Of a DNA stretch of 64,000 nucleotides, positions 25,115 to 36,523 are shown in pieces. The number at the start of each line of letters is the position of its first letter. The stretch's first letter is position 1. The notes under the pieces are model-generated. The model saw only the letters and a program-made list of their open reading frames with translations, was not told the origin of the DNA and did not search any database. This DNA comes from Tamarix chinensis (lineage: Eukaryota > Streptophyta > Magnoliopsida > Caryophyllales > Tamaricaceae). Location of the stretch: positions 38,317,063-38,381,062 of the forward strand of contig CM060181.1 of NCBI GenBank assembly GCA_030549775.1, in the 5' to 3' direction. A program made the translations under genes and the position numbers.

Positions 25115-25455
25115 CGGGAACCCCACTATTTTAGCCGGTGGATCGGTCGCAAGGGTAACATACCCTGCCACTATTTTAGCCGGTGGATCGGTCGCGAGGG
25201 TAACATACCCTGCCACTATTATATGCCGGTGGATCGGTCTGGCCCCTTCTCGCACGGTGTTCCACTGTAAGTAATTAGTATATTTCCCATGTCTTAGCAA
25301 CCGTAGGGTTTGATTTTGTTGAGCTCAGGATCCCCCACTATTATTGCCGGTGGATCGGTCGCGAGGGTACATGCCCTGCCACTATTATAGCTGGTGGATC
25401 GGTCGCGAGGGAAATATTCCCTGCCACTATTATGCCGATGGATCGGTCTGGGCCC
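25115..25455. repeat. Hierarchical 45-bp tandem array within LTR
   Basis: Six units of the type CCACTATTATAGCCGGTGGA-TCGGTC are arranged as two blocks of three. In each block two units carry a GCGAGGGTAACATACCCTG tail and the third ends in TCTGGSCCC. About 80 bases of conserved spacer (GTGTTCCACTGTAAGTAATTAG) separate the blocks. The tail is itself an inverted repeat (AGGGTA/TACCCT). Equivalent arrays occur at 35230-35620, 39550-39870, 41120-41470 and 46810-47160. Confidence 0.85.
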
Positions 25456-26269
25456 AACTCAACATCTTTCACTTTACGTGATTAATGTCTTAAGTATCTT
25501 ATTCAAAGGCTTTCACCCTGGACATGCACGAATCATTAACTCATAAATTCCATATTCATCATCATACTTTATTCACCAATTACACATGTGCTACCACCAA
25601 ACCCTAGACATGCACCACATACCCTAATTGACCCCCACAACCATAGTCAATCACTCCAAACCCTAATTCAGTCACCTCCATACCCTTATAATGTCTTACG
25701 TATTATTTTTCACCCAAAACATTCAAACACCCAAATAACTCTTCTATTTCCTCCCTTACATCCCAAATCAACTTTTCACACGTAAATTTCACTTCCATGC
25801 AAACACTAATCTTTCCATGAAAACCTTCGAATCTTTTTCATGTAAACCCTAAAATTCCACGTGAAGCCCTAAATTCAACCATGCAAACCCTAATACCACC
25901 ATACAACCATCAATATCACCATGTAAATCCTAATACCACCATACAACTATAATTACCACCATACAAGCCTTAATATCATCATACAAACCCTAATACCAAC
26001 ATACATCCATTAATACCACCAGGTAAACCCTAGATTCCATCATACAAAACCCTAAATTCAAACCATATAAGACCCAAAGATTTGTCCATACCAACCCTAA
26101 ATTCAAACCATAAAGATTCTTCCATGCCAAACCCTAAATTTAAACCATAAAGATTCATCCATACCAACCTTACATTCAATCCTCACCAAACCAAAGACTC
26201 ATCCTTAACAAACCATACCAACCCAAAGATTCAAATCATATAAAACCCAAAGATTTGTCCTCATAATAC

Positions 26270-26600
26270 AATTGATTAGAATATTCCCTTCCATAACCAC
26301 AAATTAGATTCTCCCATACAAGACCATACGTTAGATTCTTCCACATAAAATCATAAATTAGAATCTCCCAAGCAAAACCATAAATTGGATTTCCCCCAAA
26401 CAAATCATAAAATTAGATTCTCCCAATCAAATCATAAATTAAATTCTCCCAAACAAACCATAAATTCGATTCTCCCATATAACATTATAAATAAGATTCT
26501 CCCAATTAACATCATAAATTAGATTCTCCCAAACACACCATAAATTCGATTCTTCCACATAAAACCATACATTAGATTATTCCTTACAAAACCATAAAAT
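26270..26600. repeat. Minisatellite, unit about 27 bp
   Basis: Roughly a dozen imperfect head-to-tail units of the form CATAAATTAGATTCTCCCAA. Upstream (25860-26120) a related AAACCCTAATACCACCATAC repeat precedes it. The same position in the LTR at 46050-50362 holds a CCTAGATTCCTCCATGCAAA repeat (47820-48005), so the zone is repeat-prone but has turned over between copies. Confidence 0.75.
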
Positions 26601-27119
26601 TAGGTCAACTCACTTCCCTTAGTCAACTTCTTTACCCATCCTCCTTTTTCATCATTTCTCCCACAAAAACCACATTGACATCCTCTCATGCATGTCTTAC
26701 AGGGTCACAACACATATTGTCACCTACACATAGTACACATGCCATACAAAAACATACTTCAACTCCAAGTCATACCACATATAAAATATTTAATTATAAT
26801 AAACACTAGATACATAACATGCGAAACACATAATATACATAAGCACATAAAAGGCCTTAGCACTCCTTACCTAAAACGTCACCGGTCTTGGTGCACGCTC
26901 CTATTCCACTTGAGGGATTTGATTGGGCTCCTATTATATCAAAGCATACTAGAATTAGACTATCTTATATAATTCTAACTTATTTCGAGGTTTGGTTTTA
27001 GGATGACATTTTACTATTCAATAATTAACTATAGGAACTAATATAATTAATTCACTTATTTTCTTTTGAAAAGGTGATAAGCTAAAGGTTTCTACCCTTC
27101 TCCCAAAATAGATTTAATA

Positions 27120-27740
27120 ATATCATAACTATGATGATGATAATAATAACAATAATAAGAATAATAGTAATAAAAATAATTAGTAATATAAATAAAGTAC
27201 AATAATATTAATGATATTTTTTATAAATAGAATATTAGATATTAATGATATCAAAATTCTTAAAATTAAAAGTTGGATTTCTAACCCTCCCACAATGATA
27301 AACATAATATTATTCAGAATTTTGATAATAAAATTAATAATGTATATATATACTTATATTATATTTTAATAAAGGTAATAATGGTAATATAATTAAAATA
27401 ATGTTGAAAAATGTTAATAATGTTAATAAATTTTATAAATGCGAGGCATAATTAAAATTTAAGGCCTCTGTTCTTCCAGTAATAATCAAAGTATCAACCA
27501 AGTAATTATACTAATAATATTATTATTATAAATATTATTAATAATAACATCAATTATGTAAAAATCTAAGCAAATAGGTAAATGCCGAGATAATTACTGT
27601 ATCTTACTAAATAATACTTCCAGACCTGTAAACAAAATTTAGAAATTAGAATACAGTCAATATTACTAATAATAATAATTATAATAATAATAATTAAAGT
27701 TGAATTAATATCAAAATTTTGGCTAAAATTAGAATAATTA
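27120..27740. repeat. AT-rich (AAT)n-like low-complexity tract
   Basis: Long AT-only stretch with frequent AATAATAAT runs at the same relative position as the purer tracts at 42780-43080 and 48420-48940 in sister LTRs. No genes. Confidence 0.7.
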
Positions 27741-29206
27741 TAAATAATTCAAAATAAAGTATTTAAAATGTCTATGGCATCACCTTGAGTTGGAGGATGA
27801 AGGTGGCACCGGCGATGGTTCCCAGAGGTGGCCGGAAAATGGGTCTATGGGGGCCAAAAATTAGGAAAATGGGTGATGGAGAGGAAGAAAATTAAACTAA
27901 TTATATGGGGCTGTAGAGGGTAATTAGTAGGAGTTAATAGTTGGTTTAATAGGTGTTAGAAGTGGCAGATGTGGCGGTGGACGGTGGTTCACTGTCTCGG
28001 GGTCAAGATTCTTGTCGAATCAACTAGCCAACTTTGGATGATTATAGAAGCTTGCACACGATGAATCGAGGAATAAGGTTAGTTTAGTTAATTATATAGT
28101 ATTGCAGGGAAAAGATTGGTAGCAAGAGGAGGTGTTGAAGTTGGCCGGGGGAGGAGATAATGGCGTCTGATGGGGCGGTGGCAGGCAGATCTCTCTTAGG
28201 GTTTTCGAGAAGAAGAAGTCTCGAAAACATCCACCATTAGGCTATTTATAGAGTTTATATGGGTTATTAGGGTTTTGGGGGTCGTCAGGATATTATTGGA
28301 TTCTAGGGCTTGCGTGGCCGGTGGCAGAAATCGGTCGGCGACTGCTTGGGTTGGGTCGAAGGTTCGAGAAGTAATAGAGAGGGAACGAGTGAGATTTGAG
28401 GATAATTGATTATGCCAAGCTCATGTGTGGCTCGAGAGGAAGAAAAATAAGGGTGAATCGGTCGGTTAAGTTCCGCGTAGCCGTCGCCGCCATTATCGGG
28501 CGTAGGAGTTGCAGCAGCGGTGACGGAGGAGAGAGGAGGAAGAAGAAAGGAGGAAGGGGGTGGGCCGGTCGGCCGGGAAGGAAAAGAAAGAGGTGAACCG
28601 GGCCGGTCGCGCCGGTTACGTTGTTCATTAAATGAGACGACACATTGAGAGACGAGAAGGGACGAAACGCAGCGCATAGAGGGGCGAAAGAAGGGTGACG
28701 TCGCGCGGGCTGGGCCGCGGGAAAAGAAGAAGGGAAACTGGGCCGCGAGCTGGCCCAGTTCGGCGAGAAGAAGAGGAAAAAGAAAAAGAAGAAAAAGAAA
28801 GAAAAAGGAAAGGAAAAAGGAAAGGAGAAAAATAATTAGGTTAGGGTAAATTATTAATCTAAATATTTAGGATATTTAAAAATAATAATATTTAAATAAA
28901 ATAATCTTTAAATCCCTTTTTAAGCTAAATTAGGATTTTTAAAAGATTTTTCATAAATTCCATTTTAATTAGCAAAATACCCTAAATTTCTCCAATTAAA
29001 TAATTTATTTAGTTAATTCCCAAATTAAAATATTTAACTAGTTAAAATACCCAAATTCCTCCTAATTAAAATACTTATAAATTTATTCTTGATTTGCCCT
29101 CATTAATTTCCTTTTATTTTAAATAAATTAATATACTTAATTAACTTTTATAATAAAACCTCATTTAAATATACTATTTAAAATTAGAAATTTTCGGGGC
29201 ATTTCA

Positions 29207-29870
29207 CTAAATATACATAGTCAAAAATTATAGCATTACATAATCTCCAAAAAAGGCAAACAACAGTTGCAAAAGCGAGTGCCCGAGCTTTGGTAATTAG
29301 TTTGTTCCCTTTTCTCCTTCATCTAATGCTTCTAATCGCACTGTATAAATTTGAGGACCCCCCTTTAATGTCAAACCATTGTTGTAAGTCAAGCCAAACC
29401 AAATTCAAAAAAGGGAAATCAAAGAAAAAGTGGAGATGATTCCCCTAGTAATGCTGACAAAACACACACTCCCTAGGCCCCTAAAGAAACTGTTATATAT
29501 CCTAAGTATTGAGTCTCTACAACAACGTTGGTTATAAGTTGATAGACAATCACAGTGTTTTACCCAATCACCAAACCATCCACTAATTATTCCAAATCTG
29601 GCCATATAGACGAATATAATCATAGGCAACATGAGTGGAAAACCTTACCATTGAACCCTATGAGGTAATAAGACTCCTAGCTTGGCCACGGGACCCAGCT
29701 TCGTCACAAATCATATACACAATCTTCCATAGCTGCTTAACAAAATTAGATGCATCATGAGAGGTCCAAAAATCCTCAACCATTTTTTCTCGAAGATAGG
29801 TTGCATGTGTGAGCTTATGACTTATATTTGGTGTGTATAATAGCTTGGATTGGTGTGTGAAGTGTTTCAA
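29207..29870 (-). pseudogene. LINE (L1-type) C-terminal fragment with zf-RVT domain
   Basis: On the minus strand around 29420-29475 the reading CVFCQHY...HFFFDFPF matches the zf-RVT zinc-binding segment found at the C-terminus of plant L1 reverse transcriptases (CxxC...HLFFxCPF). It is followed by RARALAFATVVCLFWRL, the counterpart of the family's final conserved helix. Stops are scattered, and only the 3' end of the element is left, as is usual for 5'-truncated LINEs. The frame continues left of the solo LTR. The right boundary is uncertain. Confidence 0.65.
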
Positions 29871-30106
29871 AGGAATTTGGAGTAGAATTATGAGCTATAC
29901 TGGAAATACGTGAATATTTAACTTTTATTCAACCATAATTTGGAAAAATTTTGAGCTTAATAGTTATAGGTCTTTTTGTTATCTTTCCAATGCATTAAGA
30001 ATCAATTCGATTGGAGGTCAAACGAAGAAGTTGTGGTCAAAATACTAAATATTGTCAAATTTGAAAAGAAACATGGGATGCCCATGTTTGTGACAGTCTC
30101 ATACAG

Positions 30107-30114
30107 TATAAATA
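30107..30114 (+). promoter_or_regulatory. TATA box in LTR
   Basis: TATAAATA lies about 240 bases before the LTR end. It is the probable old core promoter of the copia-like element. Confidence 0.45.
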
Positions 30115-30351
30115 CCATGCAATTAGACCCCTAATTAGTATAGCATCGTCCTTTTGTATCTTATTGAGTTCTCTTATAATTCCTTGGTAAATTGAGTGAT
30201 TAGGTGAGGATTTCTATGATTCTTATTATAATCACAATTATTTTACATCAATAAGACCATATATTCCCCTGATATGTGTTCTTAAGTGTTCTTCTCTTCT
30301 CAATTCTTGTGTGTTCTAATTGATCTTAATTAGATCTTATTTTTTTCAAAT

Positions 30352-30363
30352 TGGTATCGATCC
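30352..30363 (+). other. Primer-binding site, initiator-Met tRNA type
   Basis: TGGTATCGATCC follows the CA end of the LTR by three bases. It agrees with TGGTATCAGAGC at most positions. Confidence 0.6.
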
Positions 30364-30365
30364 TT

Positions 30366-31049
30366 AGCTACACGCCCTGTAAGTTAGGAGAGGAGAAGGT
30401 GAGGGGGGAGAGAGAGAACAAGGGTTGCAAAGCACCCATGTCCATCGCACTGGTTGGGGGAAGAGGTTGATGATGGGGGTAAAAAGGGAAGAAAGAAAGA
30501 TAGAAAGGGAGAAAAGGGGAAAAGAAGGGGGCGGTTGTGGATGCTAGGCCGCATAAGGGAAAGAAAAAGAAGGGGAATGGGTCGGGGAAATAAAGGAAAG
30601 GAGAGAAGGGGGAGATGGAGGTTGGGCCTCGTTGGGCAGGGCCCAGTCAGCGAGGGAGGGGGAGAAAAGAAAAAAGGAAGGAAAGGAAGAAAGAAAAAAA
30701 GAAAAGGAAGAAAAGGGGAGGAAAAACCAAAAATAAAAATAAAAAAGAAAAGTGAGTTGGTTTGGGTGTTTTAGGATTTTTTTTGGCATTTTAGGAATAA
30801 TAATTAATTAATTTTTTTTATTAATTTAGAAATTATTATTATAATGTACATAAAATTTATTTTAGTTTAGTAAATAATTATATCTTTCGCTAATTTAGTC
30901 CCTATATTATTTTTCTCTTTTTTAGCCTTAATTATTATTATTATTATTATTATATCATTATTTTATTAAAAATAGTATATTTAATTAAACATTATCTAAT
31001 AATCCTTATTTTATTTTTAATTCCTAAAATAGAGTTTTGGGGTATTACA
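30366..31049 (-). repeat. E3 3' LTR, truncated
   Basis: It matches segment by segment the purine-rich and AT-rich end of the LTR pieces at 45899-46049 and 50363-50852: CAGCTACAC-CCT, GAGGAGAAGGTGAGG, GGCCGCATAAGGG, then TAAATAATTATA. It ends GGGGTATTACA at 31049, immediately beside the polypurine tract of E3, which fixes the sense strand as minus. The outer 3 kb are missing, cut at the copia-like fragment. Lys/Arg-rich frames in 30454-30774 are artefacts of the GA block. Confidence 0.75.
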
Positions 31050-31050
31050 T

Positions 31051-31070
31051 CACTACCCCTTTAAAGAAAG
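31051..31070 (-). other. Polypurine tract of E3
   Basis: On the minus strand CTTTCTTTAAAGGGGTAGTG lies one base upstream of the LTR start TGTAATACCCC. This is the expected primer for plus-strand DNA synthesis and shows which LTR strand is sense. Confidence 0.75.
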
Positions 31071-31186
31071 ACTTCATCATTGAAGTCACCAGCTTAATTC
31101 TCAGAGTAAGAATAAGAAAATGTAGTTCTAAGGCGATTCGATAAATAGAAGCATAAAACATGATACTACTACCCCCTTAAAGAAAA

Positions 31187-31460
31187 AGGGGTTTACTAGG
31201 AACTGTCGCACCCGAGGTGAAGAGTTTCGGATATGCTTCGCACATGTCCTTCTCAGCTTCCTAGGTAACCTCCTCAACCCTATGGCGGCTCTAAAGAATC
31301 TTCATAAGTGGGACAACACTCTTATAAGTCTTCTAGAGCTTGGTGTCAAGGATCCGCATAGGTCTCTCATTGTAGGCCAGGGAATCATCAAGTTCAACCT
31401 CATCAGGTTGGATCACATGGAAAGGATCAACAACGTACTTTCATCGTTATGAGATGTGGA
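31187..31460 (-). pseudogene. E3 post-integrase and chromodomain-type tail
   Basis: The minus-strand reading shows YVVDPFHVIQPDEVELDDSL, then RHRVEEVT and EAEKDM...YPKLF. This is the well-known end of Tekay/Del polyproteins (YVxDPSHV...VEEATWExExxMRxxYPxLF). A few stops interrupt it. In intact chromoviruses this region guides integration into heterochromatin. Confidence 0.75.
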
Positions 31461-31699
31461 ATACGTTGTGAACTCGTGCCAACTCTGGCAGGAGTACCAA
31501 CCGGTATGCAACCTCTCTGCCCCCTCTAAGATCTTGTAAGGTTCGATATACCTTAGGCTTAGCTTGCCTTTCCTACCGAACCTCTACACACCCTTAGTGG
31601 GGGAAACCCTCAGTGGTACCTTCTCCTTAGGCTCAAAGTTGCTACTTTGACGCTTTTGATCAACATAGCTCTTATGTCGTCTCTAATCAACTCTTATCC

Positions 31700-32430
31700 A
31701 ATCATGAATCTATTGGATCTACCTGGTCATCTCTCCGATCATCTCAGGCCCCAACACCACTGTCTCACTGATATCACTCCAGCATAAGGGGGTCCTACAC
31801 TTCTACCCATATTATGCTTCGAAAGAAGTCATCCCTATGCTATGGTAGCTGTTGTTATATGAGAGCTCTATTAGATATAAACGCTCCTCCCAATAACCCT
31901 AAAAGTCTAAGACGCAGGCCCTCGACATGTCTTCCAAGGTTTGTATAGTCCTCTCAGTCTGTCCATCTATGGTAGGATGGACAATTGTACTCATCTTCAA
32001 CTTTGTTTCTAGGAACTTCTGTAGCTTTCCCCAAAAATAAGAGAGGAACCTCAAGTCCCTATTTGAGACAATATCCTTAGGCACCCTATGCCGACTAACC
32101 ATAAACTTGATGTAGGCACTGGTAAACTAATCCATACTCTAGGAGGACTTCATTGAAATGAACACAGCCGACTTGATCAATCTGTCTATGATGACCTAGA
32201 TAGTGTCACAAGCCTAGGCCACAACCACTCTAAGTCCTTGGAAACCCACTAACAAAGTCCATGGAGATTAAATCCTACTTCCACCTTAGCACTTCTAAAG
32301 GCTGAAGTAGTCCTGTCGTTCTACAATGCTCAATTTTGACATTCTGACAGGTTAGCTATGTGGACACAAATTCAGCTACTTCCACTTCATATAGGGCCAC
32401 CAGTACACCTTATTGAGATCCTTATATAAC
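31700..32430 (-). pseudogene. E3 integrase relic
   Basis: Zinc-binding part with WWPYMK and CQNVKIEH (about 32340-32430). The core includes the open segment at 31899-32102: RHRVPKDIVSNRDLRFLSYF and HPTIDGQTERTIQTLEDM, nearly intact versions of the family's IVSDRDxRF and HPQTDGQSERTIQTLEDM motifs. One catalytic Asp is Asn (VSNRD). Frameshifts on either side. Confidence 0.8.
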
Positions 32431-32749
32431 TTGTCCCAATCTAGGTGGAAAGATTAAGGGGTCTGGTGTCCCACTTCTAAGAGTCGGCACTTAAACTCTA
32501 AACAACCTTACGGTACACACGAGTGGCCCTTGTAAGGAAGGCTACCATCCTCGTGTACTTAAAACCCTTCGGCCTGACCTTCCTGCAACTTCTAAAGGAT
32601 CCTTTCAAGCTTGGAATTTTTGGCCTGGCCAGCATGGATCTCCTCAAAAATTGTGGGGGTGATCGTCAAGGCACTCATATAAACCTTCAAGTCATCCTAA
32701 TAAATCAACTCAATCTCTAGGTCAAACAATTCCTCTAGCAATTGGTCAA

Positions 32750-34010
32750 AAACCACACAGAAGTTCATGGAGTGCATGGTCTTTCTGCTTAGCGCATCTG
32801 CAACCACGTTGGCCTTACCCTTGTGGTTGGTCAACTCAATGTGATAGTCCTTAACTAGCTCCAACTACCTTCTATGCCTCATATTCAGATATTTCTGGAT
32901 GAAGACGTACTTGAGGCTCTTATGATATGTGAAGAACTTGCACTTAGTCCTATATAAGTAGTGCCTCCAAATCTTTAAGGCAAAAACCACTACGGCTAAC
33001 TCTAGGTCATGAGTCGAATAGTTCTACTCATGCCGCTTCAATTGTCAGGAGACATATGCAACTGGTCTACCATTTTACATTAGCACACATCTGAGTCCAT
33101 TCTTAAATGAATCATTGTAGACTCAAAACCCTCTAGACCCTTTGGCAGAGTCAAGAAAGGTATAATGGTCAACCATCTCTTTAGTTAATGGAAGGCCCCA
33201 TCACAAGACTCATCCCATTGGAACTTGGTCTTCTTCAAGCGGTTGGAGAGGGGACGGGAAATCTTTGAGAAGTTCTACACAAAATTTTGGTACCTGGCGA
33301 GTCCTAGAAAACTACGAACCCCTGAAATGTTCGTGGAAGGCTTCCATTATGTGATTGCCATAATCTTCGCTAGGCCAACAAATACTCCCCTAGGCCCTAG
33401 CCAACACTATATACCTAAGGAAAGCCAATTTATGAAGCTAGAATCTGCACTTGGACAAATTTGTATATAGACGGTGCTCTTGTAGTAGGGGTAATATGGT
33501 GTAGAGATGCTACTCGTGCTCTTCATTCCCTCGGGAGTACACCAGCATGTCATCGATGAATATCACCATGAACTAATCGAGGAAGGGCCTGGAGATTCTC
33601 ATCATTAAGTCTATGAATACTATCGGAGCATTGGTGAGCCCAAAATGCATCACCGTGAACTCATAGAATCTATACTAAGTTTGGAAGGCGGTCTTCAGAA
33701 TGTTAGCATCTACTATTCGTAACTGGTGGTACCCCGATCTTGGGTCAACCTTAGAGAAAACTGTGGCACCCCATAACTGGTCGAATAGATCATCAAGCCT
33801 TGGGAGTGAGTTTCAGTTCTTTACTGTCAAATAGTTCAATCCCCCGTAGTCTATGTAGAGACGGAGGTGCGCATCTTTCTTCTTTATGAACATGACCGGT
33901 GCTCCCTAGTGTGACACACTTGGTTGTATGTACCCATACTCCAAAAACTCCTTCAGTTGAGTCTTGAGTTCCTTCAGTTCAACGGGTGCCATCTAGTTGG
34001 GTGCTCTTGA
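32750..34010 (-). pseudogene. E3 reverse transcriptase / RNase H relic
   Basis: RT blocks on minus: FMKKKD and [11 protein letters not shown] (about 33840-33900), [12 protein letters not shown] (about 33715-33755), [20 protein letters not shown] (about 33605-33665), and FIDDMLVYSRE (about 33530-33562), which keeps the two catalytic Asp of the Y/F-x-DD box. RNase H follows at 32750-33200, heavily degraded. Stops and shifts remain. Confidence 0.8.
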
Positions 34011-34298
34011 CACGGGTACCCCTCCTGGTGCGAGCTCAATCGTGAAGTCAATTTCGCGAACTGGGGCCATACTCGGTATTTCCTTTAGGAACACATCCGG
34101 AAAATTTCTAACAACCAAAATTCCCTCTAGAGCTACCAGGTCCTTATTCAGCTCTTATACACTACATAAATACAGTAGATACCCCTTCTAAACCAAGGAG
34201 TGTAGTGCAACTGTAGACACCACTTTAGTGGTGGACTTAGGCTTGGTCTTTTTGTGAGAAACCCTAATACCCTTCAAGCCTCGTAATAACACGTACTC

Positions 34299-34586
34299 CT
34301 AAATGCAGTCAATCACTATCTGATACCTCCCAAGCATATCCATACTCAGAATAACACTAAAATCCCTTAAGTCCATACCTATCAGGTCCGCTAAAAAGTC
34401 TACCTCGCCTATGACTAAGGCCACAACTGAGTAAAGTTTAGTACAATCCATCCTATCACCCATAGGAAGAATCACATATAATTTTACACTAGTAGATGGT
34501 GATTGCTCAACCTTAGCAACAAAAGAAGTGGACACAAACAATAGGGATGCACCCGAATAAAAAAGAACATGTACTGGCAAAGTTAT
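34299..34586 (-). pseudogene. E3 aspartic protease relic, interrupted by E4
   Basis: The open minus-strand frame includes VLFYSGASLLFVS, the counterpart of VLFDSGATHSFVS; the catalytic Asp is Tyr. ADLIGMDLRDFSVILSMDML, then RYQIVIDC, matches the family's ADLIVLDMxDFDVILGMDWL...xxIDC. Its N-terminal side is cut at 34586 by the nested insertion, and the flanking GTTAT copy resumes the frame at 37053. Confidence 0.8.
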
Positions 34587-34682
34587 TGTAGCATCCCCAA
34601 AATTCACTACTTAAAATTTTTGTTTTATTAAAAGAATTAGTAGAAAAAAAATAAAAAATTGTGAATTTTAGGGATATTAACA
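34587..34682. repeat. E4 left terminal inverted repeat / LTR hairpin
   Basis: About 95 bases from TGTAGCATCCCC to GGGATATTAACA. The two ends are inverted copies of each other (AAAATTCAC / GTGAATTTT), with the core TTTTATTAAAAGAATTAG. The whole unit reappears reverse-complemented at 36958-37052 with roughly four of five bases matching by eye. Confidence 0.8.
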
Positions 34683-35632
34683 CCACACTTAGTACTAGAC
34701 CGGTTCACTCCTACCGTTCCAGTACCAAGTGCTAAGGATAAAAGAGTGAGACACAGTTTGCTAGAAACTCAAAACATGTTTAAATTAAAGTAGCGCAAAT
34801 AAACATTTTATAAGAATAGAATCCACCAATGGTGGTTAGAAGAACAAATGTTACATTTAAACCAAGCATTAGAAGAGAAAGAATGAAATCCTAAAAGTCT
34901 GAATAATCCTTACGCTATTTCTCGTTGCCCACTTGAATATCACCTAAAAAGGATCTGTAAGGGGCATTGCCCATCAGGGCCCCATGAATGGAACCCTTCA
35001 GTACTATGGTACTGATTAATCCTTTAAAACATACTTAAAAGTAGTCCCAAAATGCAACACATGATACTCTATATACATATATGATGAGATGTGCATACAT
35101 AACATTCACATACTTAACAAGTCTATCAAATATTAATAGGTCATAATGTGAAAGCAATACTTTTGAGCCTTAAGCTATTATTCCATCATTATTTAATCAT
35201 CTCGAATTATATCCATGTGAGTGTGGGAACCCCACTACTATAGTCGGTGGACCGGAATACATACAAGATAGAATGCTCTTGACCAACGTTATTCGCCAGT
35301 GGACCGATCTCCAAGGCAGAATGCTCCTGGCCATTATTATTCGCCCGGGGACTGGTCTGGCTCCAACTCACATGGTGTTCTACTATGAGTGATTAGTATT
35401 TTCCATGATTTATTCACATCCATGAGTGGTTTTATTGAGCTCGGGACCCCCACTATTATGGCCGGTGGACCGAAATACATATAAGCATCATTCAAGGCAA
35501 AACGCTCCTAGGCCACTATTATATCCAGTGGACCGGTACTCATAAACATCATCTAGGGCAAAACGCTCCTGTGCCATTAGTATATCTAGTGGACCGATAC
35601 TCATAAACATCATCTAGGGCAAAACACTCCCA
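34587..35632 (-). repeat. E4 3' LTR fragment (family A)
   Basis: Starts TGTAGCATCCCCAAAATTC, then CTTAGTACTAGACCGG and CCGTTCCAGTACC as in the LTR at 24434, and a 45-bp-type array (ACTATTATRGCCGGTGGACCGG units, 35230-35620). It breaks off inside the array at about 35632, where the gag relic begins. Everything beyond (about 3 kb of LTR) is missing together with pol, as expected for one deletion from gag into the 3' LTR. Confidence 0.75.
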
Positions 35633-35639
35633 TACCCAA

Positions 35640-36523
35640 GTTGTCTACAGTGGTGGCATTGAACCGGTTTTCCCATGCAATCCTTACCTGGATGATCTCT
35701 TTTGTAACAACGACAATGGTAGTGTCAGACTGGCCTCTTGCTAGCCTTGCCATTGGGAGCATTCTGACTCTTCTTACACCGAACTTTAGTTTGAGGTTGG
35801 ACCCATAAAATCTTGCTACTAGGACGATGGCTCTTTTCTTTGAACTCAATCTCTTTATTCTTCCTCTTGCCTAGGATCAAGGCTTGTTCTTGGAGCAAGG
35901 CATCGGCGACACACACCTGCTCATACACCATAGTCAAGTCGCAGAAAACATCTGCAACCATCATGCTTCGGATGTTGAGGTAAAGTCCTTGCTCAAACTG
36001 GAAGACCACTGTAGCCTTGCTAGCTACTATTCTAGGGGCAAACCTCAGCAGCTCCGTGAATCGTGCATAATATTCTCGGACAGACAAGCTTCCTTAGGTC
36101 AACTCCATGAATTCTTTGAGTTTGGTTCTCTTGAGACTTTCCATGTAGAAACGTGTGCAGAGGATAGTCTTGAAGTCTTCCCAAGATGTTGATCATCCTC
36201 CTTGGGTTCAAAAGTCTTCCCACCAAGTGCCAGCCGGTCCTCGAAGGAAGTACGCCATAATGTTCATATTTCGCTCCTCAAGGCAGTTGAGTGCCTTGAA
36301 AGTCCTATCAAAATCTGGTATCCAAATTTCTAGGACCACGGGGTCTTATTTCCCATCGTAGGTTGGGGGTCGATGACGCGAAACTCTATCGAGCCAATTT
36401 TCTCCAATACCCACCGAGGGAAAAGCGGTTTGAGGTTGGGGTAGCGGGGAATGCTAAGCTAATCCCGTGAGCACTTCGAATGCCCTCTCTAGATTGTCTA
36501 TTCGTTCATCTCGGTCCATTTTG
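35640..36523 (-). pseudogene. E4 gag relic
   Basis: The minus-strand start MDRDERIDNLERAFEVL is at about 36521. Then a PPTYDG segment, AYFLRGPAGTWWEDF (the conserved LRGxAxxWW of Ty3 gag), then an open stretch with SVREYYARFTELLRFAP and VFQFEQGLYLNIRSMMVAD. Two CCHC-type zinc knuckles close the frame (one readable as GKDC, the other as CHHCRQLGY) before the junction with LTR sequence. Only a few stops. About 295 codons, roughly the normal length up to the knuckles. Confidence 0.8.

Larger units (their letters stand above)
24434..29206 (-). repeat. Solo LTR of 4773 bp (family A), TSD CTAAA
   Basis: Starts TGTAACACCCCAAAATTC and ends GGGGCATTTCA, flanked by perfect CTAAA duplications (24429-24433, 29207-29211). 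There is no internal region, so this is a solo LTR left by LTR-LTR recombination. Features in order on plus: hairpin (24434-24523), 45-bp array (25115-25455), CCATAAATTAGATTCTCCC minisatellite (26270-26600), (AAT)n-type tract (27120-27740), GC-rich GGTGGCGG block (27790-28680), GA block (28690-28830), AT-rich end. The sense strand is minus. Open frames at 25076-25300, 25588-25785 and 28303-28677 are repeat or composition artefacts. Confidence 0.85.
29880..30365 (+). mobile_element. LTR 3' part plus primer-binding site of a Ty1/copia-like element
   Basis: LTR-like sequence with a TATA box (TATAAATA, 30107-30114) ends in CA at 30348. Three bases later comes TGGTATCGATCC (30352-30363), close to the initiator-Met tRNA primer-binding sequence TGGTATCAGAGC. 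A short palindrome (ACATGGG...CCCATGT) lies just upstream of the TATA box. The sequence stops right after the primer site and passes into the E3 LTR at about 30366. The start of the LTR is not defined; it is somewhere around 29850-29900. Confidence 0.55.
31050..34586 (-). mobile_element. Ty3/gypsy element E3: polypurine tract and pol
   Basis: Minus-strand internal region read right to left: protease, RT, RNase H, integrase, chromodomain-type tail, polypurine tract. Better preserved than E1 and E2 but with in-frame stops and shifts. Motifs fit Tekay/Del chromoviruses. The gag half lies at 37053-38956, beyond the nested insertion E4. Confidence 0.85.

Noticed and set aside
25076..25300. 74-codon frame with internally repeated peptide
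   Set aside because: The repeated peptide is the translated 45-bp array within the solo LTR.
25115..25455. Possible CRISPR-like repeat-spacer array
   Set aside because: Units are head-to-tail with no unique spacers, the sequence lies inside a plant LTR and there are no associated genes.
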